Shown: positions 52,802 to 61,104 of the stretch, piece after piece
Numbering within the stretch: position 1 is the stretch's first letter
How the letters are laid out: every line of letters starts with the position of its first letter
The notes under the pieces: model-generated
The model's input: only the letters and a program-made list of their open reading frames with translations
What the model was told of the DNA's origin: nothing
The model's database searches: none
Origin: Aquimarina aggregata
Lineage (GTDB): Bacteria > Bacteroidota > Bacteroidia > Flavobacteriales > Flavobacteriaceae
NCBI RefSeq assembly: GCF_001632745.1
Contig: NZ_LQRT01000002.1
Span: 186,001-250,000 of the forward strand
Direction of reading: 5' to 3'
DNA length: 64,000 bases
Program-made: the position numbers and the translations under genes

Positions 52802-53407
52802 ATGTATAATCCATTTATAAAGCGTTTTTTAGATTTTTCATTATGCTTTATTGGTATTGTAATGCTTTCACCAATACTATTGTTTTTAATGATTTTTTTA
52901 ACCGTAACTAATAATGGAAAACCTTTCTTTTTTCAAACTCGTCCTGGTAAAAATGAAAAAATCTTTAAGATCATGAAGTTTAAAAGTATGAATGATAAAA
53001 AGGATGAGAATGGAGAATTATTACCCTTTGAACAAAGAATTACTAGAGTCGGGAAATTTATAAGAAAATACTCTTTGGATGAGATACCGCAACTTTTTAA
53101 TGTATTAAAAGGAGATATGAGTTTAATTGGTCCTAGGCCTTTGTTGATTAAGTATTTACCTTTGTATAGTGATTTTCAAAAACAAAGACATAATGTTAGA
53201 CCAGGTATAACAGGTTGGGCTCAAGTAAATGGTAGAAATACCATATCATGGGATCAAAAATTTAAGTTAGATGTCTGGTATACAGAAAATGTTAGTTTTA
53301 AAACTGATGTTAAAATAATTTTATTAACCATAAAAAAGGTCTTTTTTAAGGAAGACATTAATAGCGGTGAAAATCTAAATATGCCTACTTTTACAGGCAA
53401 TAATTGA
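52802..53407 (+). CDS. PglC-like monotopic phosphoglycosyl transferase 2
   Basis: 201 aa and the same length as the paralogue at 49237. It has the N-terminal re-entrant helix, KFKSMND, catalytic Asp93-Glu94 in YSLDEIPQ, LIGPRPLLIKYLP and RPGITGWAQVNGRN. It is followed by the PglD-like acetyltransferase, the usual PglC-PglD neighbourhood of di-N-acetylbacillosamine loci. Two such enzymes in one block suggest two primer sugars or two repeat-unit pathways. Confidence 0.92.
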   Translation: MYNPFIKRFLDFSLCFIGIVMLSPILLFLMIFLTVTNNGKPFFFQTRPGKNEKIFKIMKFKSMNDKKDENGELLPFEQRITRVGKFIRKYSLDEIPQLFNVLKGDMSLIGPRPLLIKYLPLYSDFQKQRHNVRPGITGWAQVNGRNTISWDQKFKLDVWYTENVSFKTDVKIILLTIKKVFFKEDINSGENLNMPTFTGNN

Positions 53408-53444
53408 CCAATAAATTAAACCACTAAAACCTTAACTATAACCA

Positions 53445-54089
53445 GTGAAAAATGCAGTAATCATAGGGGCAGGAACACAGGGCCAAGTTTATGCTTCTTA
53501 TCTAAAAGAGGCAGGAGTAAATATAATTGGCTTTATCGATGATAATCCTGATCTAGAAAATAAAGAAGTAATTGGGATCCCTGTATTGGGTAAATATAAA
53601 GACTTGTTTTTAGAAGACTTCAAAAGTAAAATTCAAGATGTATATTGTCCTATTGGGGTTAACTCTGTAAGAGCAGAGTATTTATCAACTTTAAAAAAAG
53701 AGGGGTATGGTATCCCTGGTTTTTTACACCACACAGTGTCTATTGCGCCAGATGTTACTATAGGTGAAGCAGTGTATATGCTTGCAGGTAATATAGTTAT
53801 GCCACATACTACTATCGGTAATTACATTATGATTAATATGGATAGTACTATTGCACATCATGTAACGTTAGAAGATGGAGTCTTTATGTCTTCTGGAGTA
53901 AATATAGGTGCTTTGATAAATGTAAGAGAAAATGCATATATTGGAATGGGAGTCACAGCAATGACTGGAGTAAAAGAGATTGGAAAAGAAACATTAGTAG
54001 GAGCAGGTACTGTGATCATTAAAGATGTTCCAGAATATGCTACAGTAGTGGGTAATCCAGCTCGAGTAATTAAAACCAAACAACCATAG
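53445..54089 (+). CDS. PglD/NeuD-family sugar N/O-acetyltransferase (GTG start)
   Basis: 214 aa. The N-terminal Rossmann-like domain (AVIIGAGTQGQVYASYL, IIGFIDDNP) is joined to a left-handed beta-helix with IAHHVTLEDGVFMSSGVNIGA (candidate catalytic His138/His139), ending VVGNPARVIK. PglD acetylates the C4 amine of UDP-4-amino sugars made by PglF and PglE, both of which have counterparts at 61105 and 62235. Start is GTG; no ATG gives the complete N-terminal motif. O-acetylation as in NeuD is the alternative. Confidence 0.88.
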   Translation: MKNAVIIGAGTQGQVYASYLKEAGVNIIGFIDDNPDLENKEVIGIPVLGKYKDLFLEDFKSKIQDVYCPIGVNSVRAEYLSTLKKEGYGIPGFLHHTVSIAPDVTIGEAVYMLAGNIVMPHTTIGNYIMINMDSTIAHHVTLEDGVFMSSGVNIGALINVRENAYIGMGVTAMTGVKEIGKETLVGAGTVIIKDVPEYATVVGNPARVIKTKQP

Positions 54090-54094
54090 TACTC

Positions 54095-55687
54095 ATGCAG
54101 TCTGAAACTAAAATAAAAATATCGGATATTACCTTTATAGGTTCAGGTATTTCATCGTCGTTTACTATTTTACATTTTTTAGATCTTTTAGAAAGTAATA
54201 AAGAAACAACAAAGTTAAATATCAGTATTATTGATAAGTATAAAGAATTTCATACTGGTATTCCCTATGGTGCAAGGTCTGGTTTTTCAGTTCACCTTAT
54301 AACCTCTCTTAAAAACTTTTTGCCAGAACCAGAATTAAGCAAGTTTATCCTATGGCTTAATCAAAATAAGAAATGGCTAATAGATCGCTTAAAAACTGAT
54401 GGTGGATTATTATCACAAGATTGGATTTCTACTCATAAAGAAAAAATAGAAAATAACGAATGGGAAGACCTTTTTATTCCTCGTCGATTTTTTGGAGAAT
54501 ACATAGATCAAAAAGTAAAAAATAGACTACAAGAGTTTCAGAAAAAACAACTAATTGCTGTAGAATATATTGTTGGAGAAGTTGTTGATCTTGAAAGAAT
54601 AAATGACCAATATAAACTATGCTTAAAAAATGGCGAAACTATACGATCCGAAAAGGTAGTACTATCGGTAGGTTCTTTGCCGGTTAATCATCTTTGGAAA
54701 CAAGAGAAGATAATAGAAGAAGAGAGTTTACTTTTTGTAAATGAACCTTATGAGCCAGAATTAAGTGAAGTGCTGAGCAGAATAAATACTTTTTTTACGA
54801 AACAATCTAGTAAAAAGATTAACGCTCTAATTGTAGGAGCAAATGCTAGTGGTTTGGAAATGCTCTACAAATTAAACGATTTAGATGATATTAAGAAAAA
54901 TATAAATAAGTTTACATTTCTTTCTACTCAAGGATTATTGCCTGATGCAGTTATAGATAAAGAACGCAAAAAAGAGTATGTTCCTTTTAATTTACAATCA
55001 TTAAAAGAAAAAAATGATCTCACTGCAAAAAGTATAGCAGATGCTACTTTTAAAGATTTAGATCAAGCAGAAGAAATTAATTTGGGAGCAGCGTCTACGG
55101 TAGAAATTATTTCAAAATCTTTTGGTGCTTTACTAGGTAAACTTAATCGAGAAGAACTCAAGAAATTTGCCTGTGTTTATGGAAATGAAATTGGAAGAAG
55201 ACAAAGATGTGCAGGTTTTCACTACTCAAAAACTGTAGAAGAATTAAAAAACGAAAAACATTTTGATCACATTGCAGGTAGGTTTGAATCAATTTTTAAA
55301 AACGACGCAAACCTATACCAATTAGAATATTTGGATACTGCTTCGGGTCAAAAGAAAATATACGATGATGTGATACATCTTGTAATTAACTGTGTTGGAA
55401 GTACAAACCTAACGCAAAAAGATATACCACAGCTATTACAGAATATGATAGCAAAAGGCTATTGTAAACCAAATGATTCTAAAATTGGCTTTGAAGTAAA
55501 TGAGTCCTTAGAATCTTTTGAAAATTTGCATATAACTGGACCTTTAGTTGCAGGAAACATATTTGAAGGAAAAGCTGTTTGGCATTTAGAACATTGTGGA
55601 AGAATCATATGGTTGTCACATGTGTTGTCAAAAAAAATGAATGATTATTTCATTAACAATAATAAATTGAATAAACACCCCCTATAA
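54095..55687 (+). CDS. FAD/NAD(P)-binding oxidoreductase
   Basis: 530 aa. An N-terminal dinucleotide-binding fold (FIGSGISSS at 15-22) and a second one in the middle (LIVGANASGLEML, about 245-257) mark a two-dinucleotide flavoprotein of the FAD-NAD(P)-binding group. The region YGARSGFSVHLITSLKNFL is also typical of that group, whose members are poorly characterised oxidoreductases or monooxygenases. It begins 5 nt after the PglD-like gene and is followed by two BioF2-like transferases. It may oxidise the carrier-bound acyl group or the sugar; this is inference. Confidence 0.75.
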   Translation: MQSETKIKISDITFIGSGISSSFTILHFLDLLESNKETTKLNISIIDKYKEFHTGIPYGARSGFSVHLITSLKNFLPEPELSKFILWLNQNKKWLIDRLKTDGGLLSQDWISTHKEKIENNEWEDLFIPRRFFGEYIDQKVKNRLQEFQKKQLIAVEYIVGEVVDLERINDQYKLCLKNGETIRSEKVVLSVGSLPVNHLWKQEKIIEEESLLFVNEPYEPELSEVLSRINTFFTKQSSKKINALIVGANASGLEMLYKLNDLDDIKKNINKFTFLSTQGLLPDAVIDKERKKEYVPFNLQSLKEKNDLTAKSIADATFKDLDQAEEINLGAASTVEIISKSFGALLGKLNREELKKFACVYGNEIGRRQRCAGFHYSKTVEELKNEKHFDHIAGRFESIFKNDANLYQLEYLDTASGQKKIYDDVIHLVINCVGSTNLTQKDIPQLLQNMIAKGYCKPNDSKIGFEVNESLESFENLHITGPLVAGNIFEGKAVWHLEHCGRIIWLSHVLSKKMNDYFINNNKLNKHPL

Positions 55688-55725
55688 CAATTAAATCCTA
55701 TGTCTAATCTAATACCCTAAAAGCA

Positions 55726-56814
55726 TTGAAGCAAAACTACAAACTACACACTAAAAACCTTGAAGAAAGTTCTGATATATTAGAGTATAAGTCACTATTA
55801 AGAGAACAATGGAATAATAACGTGTACTACGCTATAGAGCATTTAAAGTATTTTGAAAAAGAATCAGATACTTTGAAATATTTTTTGTTAGAAAAAGACG
55901 AGAAGCCTATCGTTTTAATGCCTTTTGTCTTTAGAGAAATTAATGTTAAGGGAAAAGATTATCCGTACTATGATGTAATAAGTCCTTATGGTTATAGTGG
56001 ACCTTTATTTGATGATTCTATCACTGAGGATGATCTTTCTTGTTTTTGGGCGTGTGTAGATCAATGGTATTCAGAAAATAATGTAATCTCAGAATTTGTG
56101 CGGTTTAGTCTAAACGAAAATTCTGGCAGCTATTCAGGAACGCTTATTAAGTCACTTTCTAATGTTAGAGGATGTCTTTTAGAGAACTTTGAAGATCAGT
56201 GGACGGCGTTTTTACCAAAAGTGAGAAATAACTTTAGAAAAGCAGTAAATTATGATTTAACTTTTAAAGTATATCATAAAGAAGAAATTACAGAAGAAAT
56301 CATAAAAATATTCAATGATATTTATGTAGAGACAATGAATCGGAACTCGGCAGATCCTATTTATTTTTTCTCCTTTGATTATTTCAAAGATTTAATACTA
56401 TCTAACGTCAATAATTTTTCGATACCAATTGTTTATTATAATGATATACCAATTTCTGTAGAATTAGTTATTAATTATAATGAAACATTTTTTGCTTTTT
56501 TAGGAGGTACAAACGCAGAATATTTTAGTTATAGACCAAATGATTTTTTAAGGGTAAAAGTTATTGAATGGGCTATAGAAAATAAAATGAAATACTATGT
56601 TCTGGGAGGTGGTATGAAAGATGGTGATGGTTTGTATAAAAATAAAAAATCACTTTTCCCAAAAGACCAAGATGCTATCTTTTATACAGGTAGAAAGGTA
56701 GTTAATAAGAAGGTGTATGATGAATTATGTCTAAGTTCTAATAAAGATTATGCAAACTTAAATAAAGAAGATTTGCAATCTTATTTCTTTCCATATTATA
56801 GAATGAGTGTATGA
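55726..56814 (+). CDS. BioF2/FemAB-like GNAT acyltransferase (TTG start)
   Basis: 362 aa. The start is TTG; the next in-frame Met is far inside the domain. Family pattern: YYAIEHLKYFE, YDVISPYGYSGPLF, PKVRNNFRKAVNY, PIVYYNDIPISVELVI, FFAFLGGTNAEYFSYRPNDFLRVKVIEWA and YYVLGGGMKDGDGLYKNK. This matches the BioF2-like/FemAB group (double-GNAT) that transfers aminoacyl or acyl groups to amines. Its stop overlaps the next start (ATGA). Near an adenylation ligase and carrier, it is a good candidate for the final transferase. Confidence 0.78.
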   Translation: MKQNYKLHTKNLEESSDILEYKSLLREQWNNNVYYAIEHLKYFEKESDTLKYFLLEKDEKPIVLMPFVFREINVKGKDYPYYDVISPYGYSGPLFDDSITEDDLSCFWACVDQWYSENNVISEFVRFSLNENSGSYSGTLIKSLSNVRGCLLENFEDQWTAFLPKVRNNFRKAVNYDLTFKVYHKEEITEEIIKIFNDIYVETMNRNSADPIYFFSFDYFKDLILSNVNNFSIPIVYYNDIPISVELVINYNETFFAFLGGTNAEYFSYRPNDFLRVKVIEWAIENKMKYYVLGGGMKDGDGLYKNKKSLFPKDQDAIFYTGRKVVNKKVYDELCLSSNKDYANLNKEDLQSYFFPYYRMSV

Positions 56815-57959
56815 AAATAGATCATGTAGATTATTTTTTTGAAATTTTTGAAAATAGTTCGATTCCTAAACTTTTTTCGGGGATAGAGGGGGCAGAAGAA
56901 AGGGATACTATTGCTAATCCTAATTATGATGAAAATGAGATAAAAGGTCTCAATAAAATATATTCAGTTTTTTTTATTCCGGATTATTTAAAGCCTATTT
57001 ATAGTACCGAGTTATTCAAACTAAAAAAAGTAGATCAATTTTTTAAAGGATATGCTATCTTTTTAGATGGTTTTGAAAGTGCAGACGCATATATAAAATT
57101 TAGATTCAGAAGTAATGCAAAAGGTATCCGAAGAAGAATTAAAAGACTCGAAACCTGTTTTGATATCTCCTACAAAACATATTATGGTAACATAAAACAA
57201 GAAGAGTATGATGTTTTTATGGATTGCTTGCACGAGATGTTGGTTAGAAGATTCGAACAACGTAATGATGTAAGTCAGACTCTTACGCAATGGGATCGAT
57301 ACAAAGAGATGTATTTTTCCTTGATCAATGAAAAAAAGGCATCTTTATTTGTTGTTTTAGAAAATAATGTTCCCATTGTAGTTTCGCTGAATCATCATTT
57401 TGAAAAGAGATTGTTTAGTGCTATCTCATCATATGATATTGACTATGGTAAATTTAGTTTGGGAAGTGTAGAGATATATAAAAAATTAGATTGGTGTTTA
57501 GCAAACGATCATGTTTCATATGAAATGGGGATGGGCGACCTCACTTATAAAAGAGAATGGTGTAATCATATTTATAACTTTGAACATCAGGTAATCTATC
57601 CTCAAAAATCAATAATAGCTTCTTTTAAGGCTAGTTTAGAGATGATGAAAGTGAGTGTAAAAGAATTTATTTTTAAGCTAGCTTATGTTAAGTATAAAGA
57701 ATACAAATCAAAACGTAAAAAAAGCGATAAAATAGAGCCTACTTTTAAAGCGTCTGCTATAGAGAATATTCAATATAATGAGGATTATCCTAGTGTTGAT
57801 TTTACAACAAAGGAATATGACTTCTTGAGAAATAATGTTTTTGATTTTTTGTATTCTAGTATTGAAAATGTAAAAGATGTAAGCGTAGTTGAAGTGCCAA
57901 AAGAAGAGAAAACATATCTGATTTTAGGTAAATCTAAGATGCAAAAAATTGCTTTTTAA
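56811..57959 (+). CDS. BioF2-like GNAT acyltransferase
   Basis: 382 aa. The core FRSNAKGIRRRIKRLE helix, YDVFMDCLHEMLVRRFEQR, SLFVVLENNVPIVVSLNHHF and FSAISSYDIDYGKFSLGSVEIYKKLDWCL with MGMGDLTYKREWC are the BioF2-like pattern. It overlaps the previous gene by 4 nt, so the two are made together, perhaps as a heteromer or acting in sequence. About 100 extra C-terminal residues with low similarity follow. It is the last gene of block B, facing the SGNH gene on the other strand. Confidence 0.78.
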   Translation: MKIDHVDYFFEIFENSSIPKLFSGIEGAEERDTIANPNYDENEIKGLNKIYSVFFIPDYLKPIYSTELFKLKKVDQFFKGYAIFLDGFESADAYIKFRFRSNAKGIRRRIKRLETCFDISYKTYYGNIKQEEYDVFMDCLHEMLVRRFEQRNDVSQTLTQWDRYKEMYFSLINEKKASLFVVLENNVPIVVSLNHHFEKRLFSAISSYDIDYGKFSLGSVEIYKKLDWCLANDHVSYEMGMGDLTYKREWCNHIYNFEHQVIYPQKSIIASFKASLEMMKVSVKEFIFKLAYVKYKEYKSKRKKSDKIEPTFKASAIENIQYNEDYPSVDFTTKEYDFLRNNVFDFLYSSIENVKDVSVVEVPKEEKTYLILGKSKMQKIAF

Positions 57960-57989
57960 GAGTGATGCTTTATTTTTTGTTAAGTCAGA

Positions 57990-58955
57990 TTATGGGTTGT
58001 TTTTTTTCTTAATATGCTCTATTATTAGTTTTGCAATAAGCTCTCGTCCATGATTGTTCCAGTGTCTATCATATACTAAAGTAGTATTGTGTTTAGAGCT
58101 TTCAAAAAGTTGTGCAAAATCGATATAATCGAAGTTATGTTTTTGTAAATAAGATATAAATAAAGGACTTGTTATTCTTGAATCTAGAAGTAGGGTGTAC
58201 CTCTTTTTATCGTAACCATATTTGGAAATTAAGTGCTCAAAATTTGTTAAATACTTTTTTTCCTTCTTTTGCTTAATTTTTAGTATTTCTTCTTTACTAA
58301 TAGATTGTTTTGGTTGACTAGGTCGTGCTAAAGTCTTTATACGATACAATAATTCTTGAGGAGGGTCTAAAATTCCGATACTCTTGCAGTAAACTAATAA
58401 TTTACTTTTCTTTAATAATTTATTTATAGGACTTTCAAGAGATAATCTCCCGGTAGCGACTTGATATTCACCTCGAGTTAAATCGTTAGAAAACTTAATT
58501 CCTAAAATCACATTATCAATAAGGTCAAATTGTTGTTTGTATGAATGGATAAGATGTAACTGATCTGCAAAATCATATCCTGCGTACCCGTATTCATAGA
58601 CTTCAATTTCAGGGATTTCTTTTTCTATTTTTTTTCCGATAGAATTGTAATAGTCTTGATGAAAACCCTCAATAAAAGAATCACCAACTAAAGCAATTTC
58701 AATACCTTCTTTAGTTGGGATAAATTCTCTGTAAGAATTAAACCCAGATTTATTAATATGATATTCAGAAAAGTTTTGTCTTCTGTTTCCGGTTACCGAA
58801 AAACCGTTTTGATTCGGAACCCATTTTTCAACTTCGTATGAATCTAGAAATCGAGTAGGGGTATCTTTTCCTAAATGAAAAACACGCACAATACCTTCTA
58901 GTACAATGATTACTAGAAAAAGGTATATAATGCTTTTGATGATTATTTTTTTCAT
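57990..58955 (-). CDS. SGNH-hydrolase-like acyltransferase partner (pair 4)
   Basis: 321 aa. An N-terminal membrane anchor (about 5-22) precedes an SGNH domain: ALVGDSFIEGFHQ with Ser93, the block GYAGYDFADQL, GIKFSNDL, and the C-terminal YDRHWNNHGREL with the Asp/His pair. These are clearer SGNH signatures than in the other three partners. It follows the MBOAT gene (58972-60423) by 16 nt on the minus strand, keeping the MBOAT-then-SGNH order. Confidence 0.88.
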   Translation of the reverse strand: MKKIIIKSIIYLFLVIIVLEGIVRVFHLGKDTPTRFLDSYEVEKWVPNQNGFSVTGNRRQNFSEYHINKSGFNSYREFIPTKEGIEIALVGDSFIEGFHQDYYNSIGKKIEKEIPEIEVYEYGYAGYDFADQLHLIHSYKQQFDLIDNVILGIKFSNDLTRGEYQVATGRLSLESPINKLLKKSKLLVYCKSIGILDPPQELLYRIKTLARPSQPKQSISKEEILKIKQKKEKKYLTNFEHLISKYGYDKKRYTLLLDSRITSPLFISYLQKHNFDYIDFAQLFESSKHNTTLVYDRHWNNHGRELIAKLIIEHIKKKNNP

Positions 58956-58971
58956 TTAACGGTTATAGTTT

Positions 58972-60423
58972 TTAGAATTGGAAATAAATAAATGATCGGT
59001 CGATGCGATCGTCATAAAACAATAGCATCCCTAAAATAACTAGGGTATAAGTTATAAATCGTACAATCTTCGAATTAAACTTAAAGGGAGCTCTTTCATC
59101 TCTCCTAATTCTAAATTCATATACTGTAAAAAGACCGAGTAAAATAAAATAATCTATCATACGATACCCTAAAGGGTGTTGATAGCTTTCATAATTAAAA
59201 TTAGAAATTATTTGTTTAATAAAGCCAAAGGCATCTGTAATAGATTCTGATCTAAAAAACACTCTAGAAAATGTGACCAATGAAAATGTAAGTATGATCT
59301 GAGCTATTTCAGTCAATGATGGAAACCATCGATTCTCGGCAACAACAGTATTCATGTAAATTCGGTTTCTTCCCATTAAAAATACAGGGATATATAGAAC
59401 AGCGTGTATTGCTCCCCATACTATAAAAGTCCAGTTTGCACCATGCCAAAATCCACTTACCAAGAAGATGATTATAATATTTCTAATAGATTTGATCTTG
59501 CCAACTCTATTTCCCCCTAAGGGTATGTATATATAATGTCTAAACCATGTAGACAGAGATACATGCCATCGTTGCCAATACTCTGCAACATTTCTTGAGA
59601 ATGTAGGGAATTTAAAGTTTGACATTAATTCTATACCAAATAACTTAGAAGTTCCAATGGCAATATCAGAATATCCACTAAAATCACCATAAACCTGAAA
59701 ACTAAAAAGAGATACTCCTAAAATTAATGTAGAAGCAGGATAGTCTGTATAATTAGCAAATATATCATCAACGATAGGAGCGATAGAATCTGCAATAACT
59801 ACTTTTTTAAACATTCCCCAAAGAATTAACTTTAAACCTTCAATACATTGTTTAGAATCAAATGTTCTTTTAGTTGTTATTTGTGATAATAAATTAGAAG
59901 CGCGCTCAATTGGTCCTGCCACTAACTGGGGGAAAAAACTTACAAATGTGGCAAATGATATAAAATCTTTTGTTGGTTTTAATCTCTTATAGAAGATGTC
60001 TAAAGAGTATGACATGGTTTGAAAAGTGTAAAAAGAAATACCTACAGGTAAAATAATTTGTAGCGTCCAAGAACTCTTAAGGTCATATCCAAAAACAGAA
60101 ATAAAATCCACCCATGAATCAATGAAGAAATTATAATATTTAAAAAAGCCAAGTAGCCCTACATTAAAAATAACACTAAACCATAACCACGTTTTTCTCT
60201 TTTTATCCGAGTTACTGTTATATATGGCCTGACCAATAATAAAATCAACTAATGTGCTAGCAAAAATGAGAAATAAAAACCTCCAATCCCACAATCCATA
60301 AAACAAATAACTAGCCAATAGTAAGAATGAATTTTGGATTTTAATTTTCTTAGAAAAAAGAAACCAATAGCATATAAAAACTATTGGTAAGAATATTAAA
60401 AAATCTAAAGAATTAAATACCAT
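58972..60423 (-). CDS. MBOAT acyltransferase with C-terminal FIYFQF (pair 4)
   Basis: 483 aa AlgI/DltB-type membrane protein. WQRWHVSLSTWFRHYIYIPLGGNR and His327 in SGFWHGANWTF are present, and the end is FIYFQF with Tyr480. It is closest in sequence to the MBOATs at 24090 and 40826. It is transcribed leftward from the 681-bp divergent region with its SGNH partner as a separate two-gene operon, so it can be regulated independently of the rightward blocks. Confidence 0.92.
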   Translation of the reverse strand: MVFNSLDFLIFLPIVFICYWFLFSKKIKIQNSFLLLASYLFYGLWDWRFLFLIFASTLVDFIIGQAIYNSNSDKKRKTWLWFSVIFNVGLLGFFKYYNFFIDSWVDFISVFGYDLKSSWTLQIILPVGISFYTFQTMSYSLDIFYKRLKPTKDFISFATFVSFFPQLVAGPIERASNLLSQITTKRTFDSKQCIEGLKLILWGMFKKVVIADSIAPIVDDIFANYTDYPASTLILGVSLFSFQVYGDFSGYSDIAIGTSKLFGIELMSNFKFPTFSRNVAEYWQRWHVSLSTWFRHYIYIPLGGNRVGKIKSIRNIIIIFLVSGFWHGANWTFIVWGAIHAVLYIPVFLMGRNRIYMNTVVAENRWFPSLTEIAQIILTFSLVTFSRVFFRSESITDAFGFIKQIISNFNYESYQHPLGYRMIDYFILLGLFTVYEFRIRRDERAPFKFNSKIVRFITYTLVILGMLLFYDDRIDRSFIYFQF

Positions 60424-61104
60424 TTATAGATAATTGATTTGTGCTAATTTGTAAAGAGAATTTATAGACGAGTATAACTTGAAGGTATTCTATAAATTTT
60501 AAGTTATAAATTTTATATAATTAATTAGATAAATCAAAATTTATTTACTCAATTTTTATTTCTTATTGATAATCAGTCAGGAAGGGGTGATTGTTTAATC
60601 TTAAAAGGGGGAAATCCCCCTTTGAATATGAGTGATAGAACTGAGGTTTTTCCATGATAATTAGGGTATTATTGTAATGTCAATATGACGGTTTATAATC
60701 GCAACTAATTACATGAAAATAATAGCATGTTTTTAGACCTTAGTAATCAGAAAAAATAAATTTGTAGTGTTTTTTTATGTAGTATTACTAGTAAAATTTC
60801 ATTATTGGTATAATATTTTTCTTACGGGTTTAACGTATTCATACTGAGTAATTTTTGCAATTTTAGCCGTTAAACGTTTTTTTTGAGTATTCTGTCTAAA
60901 AAAGTAAGATTTAAGTTGATATTTGATTTAACTAAACTATTTTAGCTATCGGAAAATAATAGTACAGAAGTAATACAAAAATTAGGAAGTTTCTACCCCC
61001 TTCTTCCAGCGTTTTATTTAGATTGTCATGAGAAGGATTTGATTATATATCAATAGTTGATTTATAATCAGTCCAGAATTATTGTTCATTTTTAATGGGA
61101 GAAT
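60424..61104. other. 681-bp divergent intergenic regulatory region
   Basis: No plausible coding frame was found on either strand. It must hold the promoter of the leftward MBOAT/SGNH operon and that of the rightward aminotransferase operon. Visible features are a G/C hairpin AAAGGGGG-AAAT-CCCCCTTT (60604-60623) without a following T-run, and a TAAATTTG -7-like box at 60757-60764 on the plus strand. The 340 bp from there to the aminotransferase start would form a long untranslated leader. The length is exceptional for this compact locus. Confidence 0.5.
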
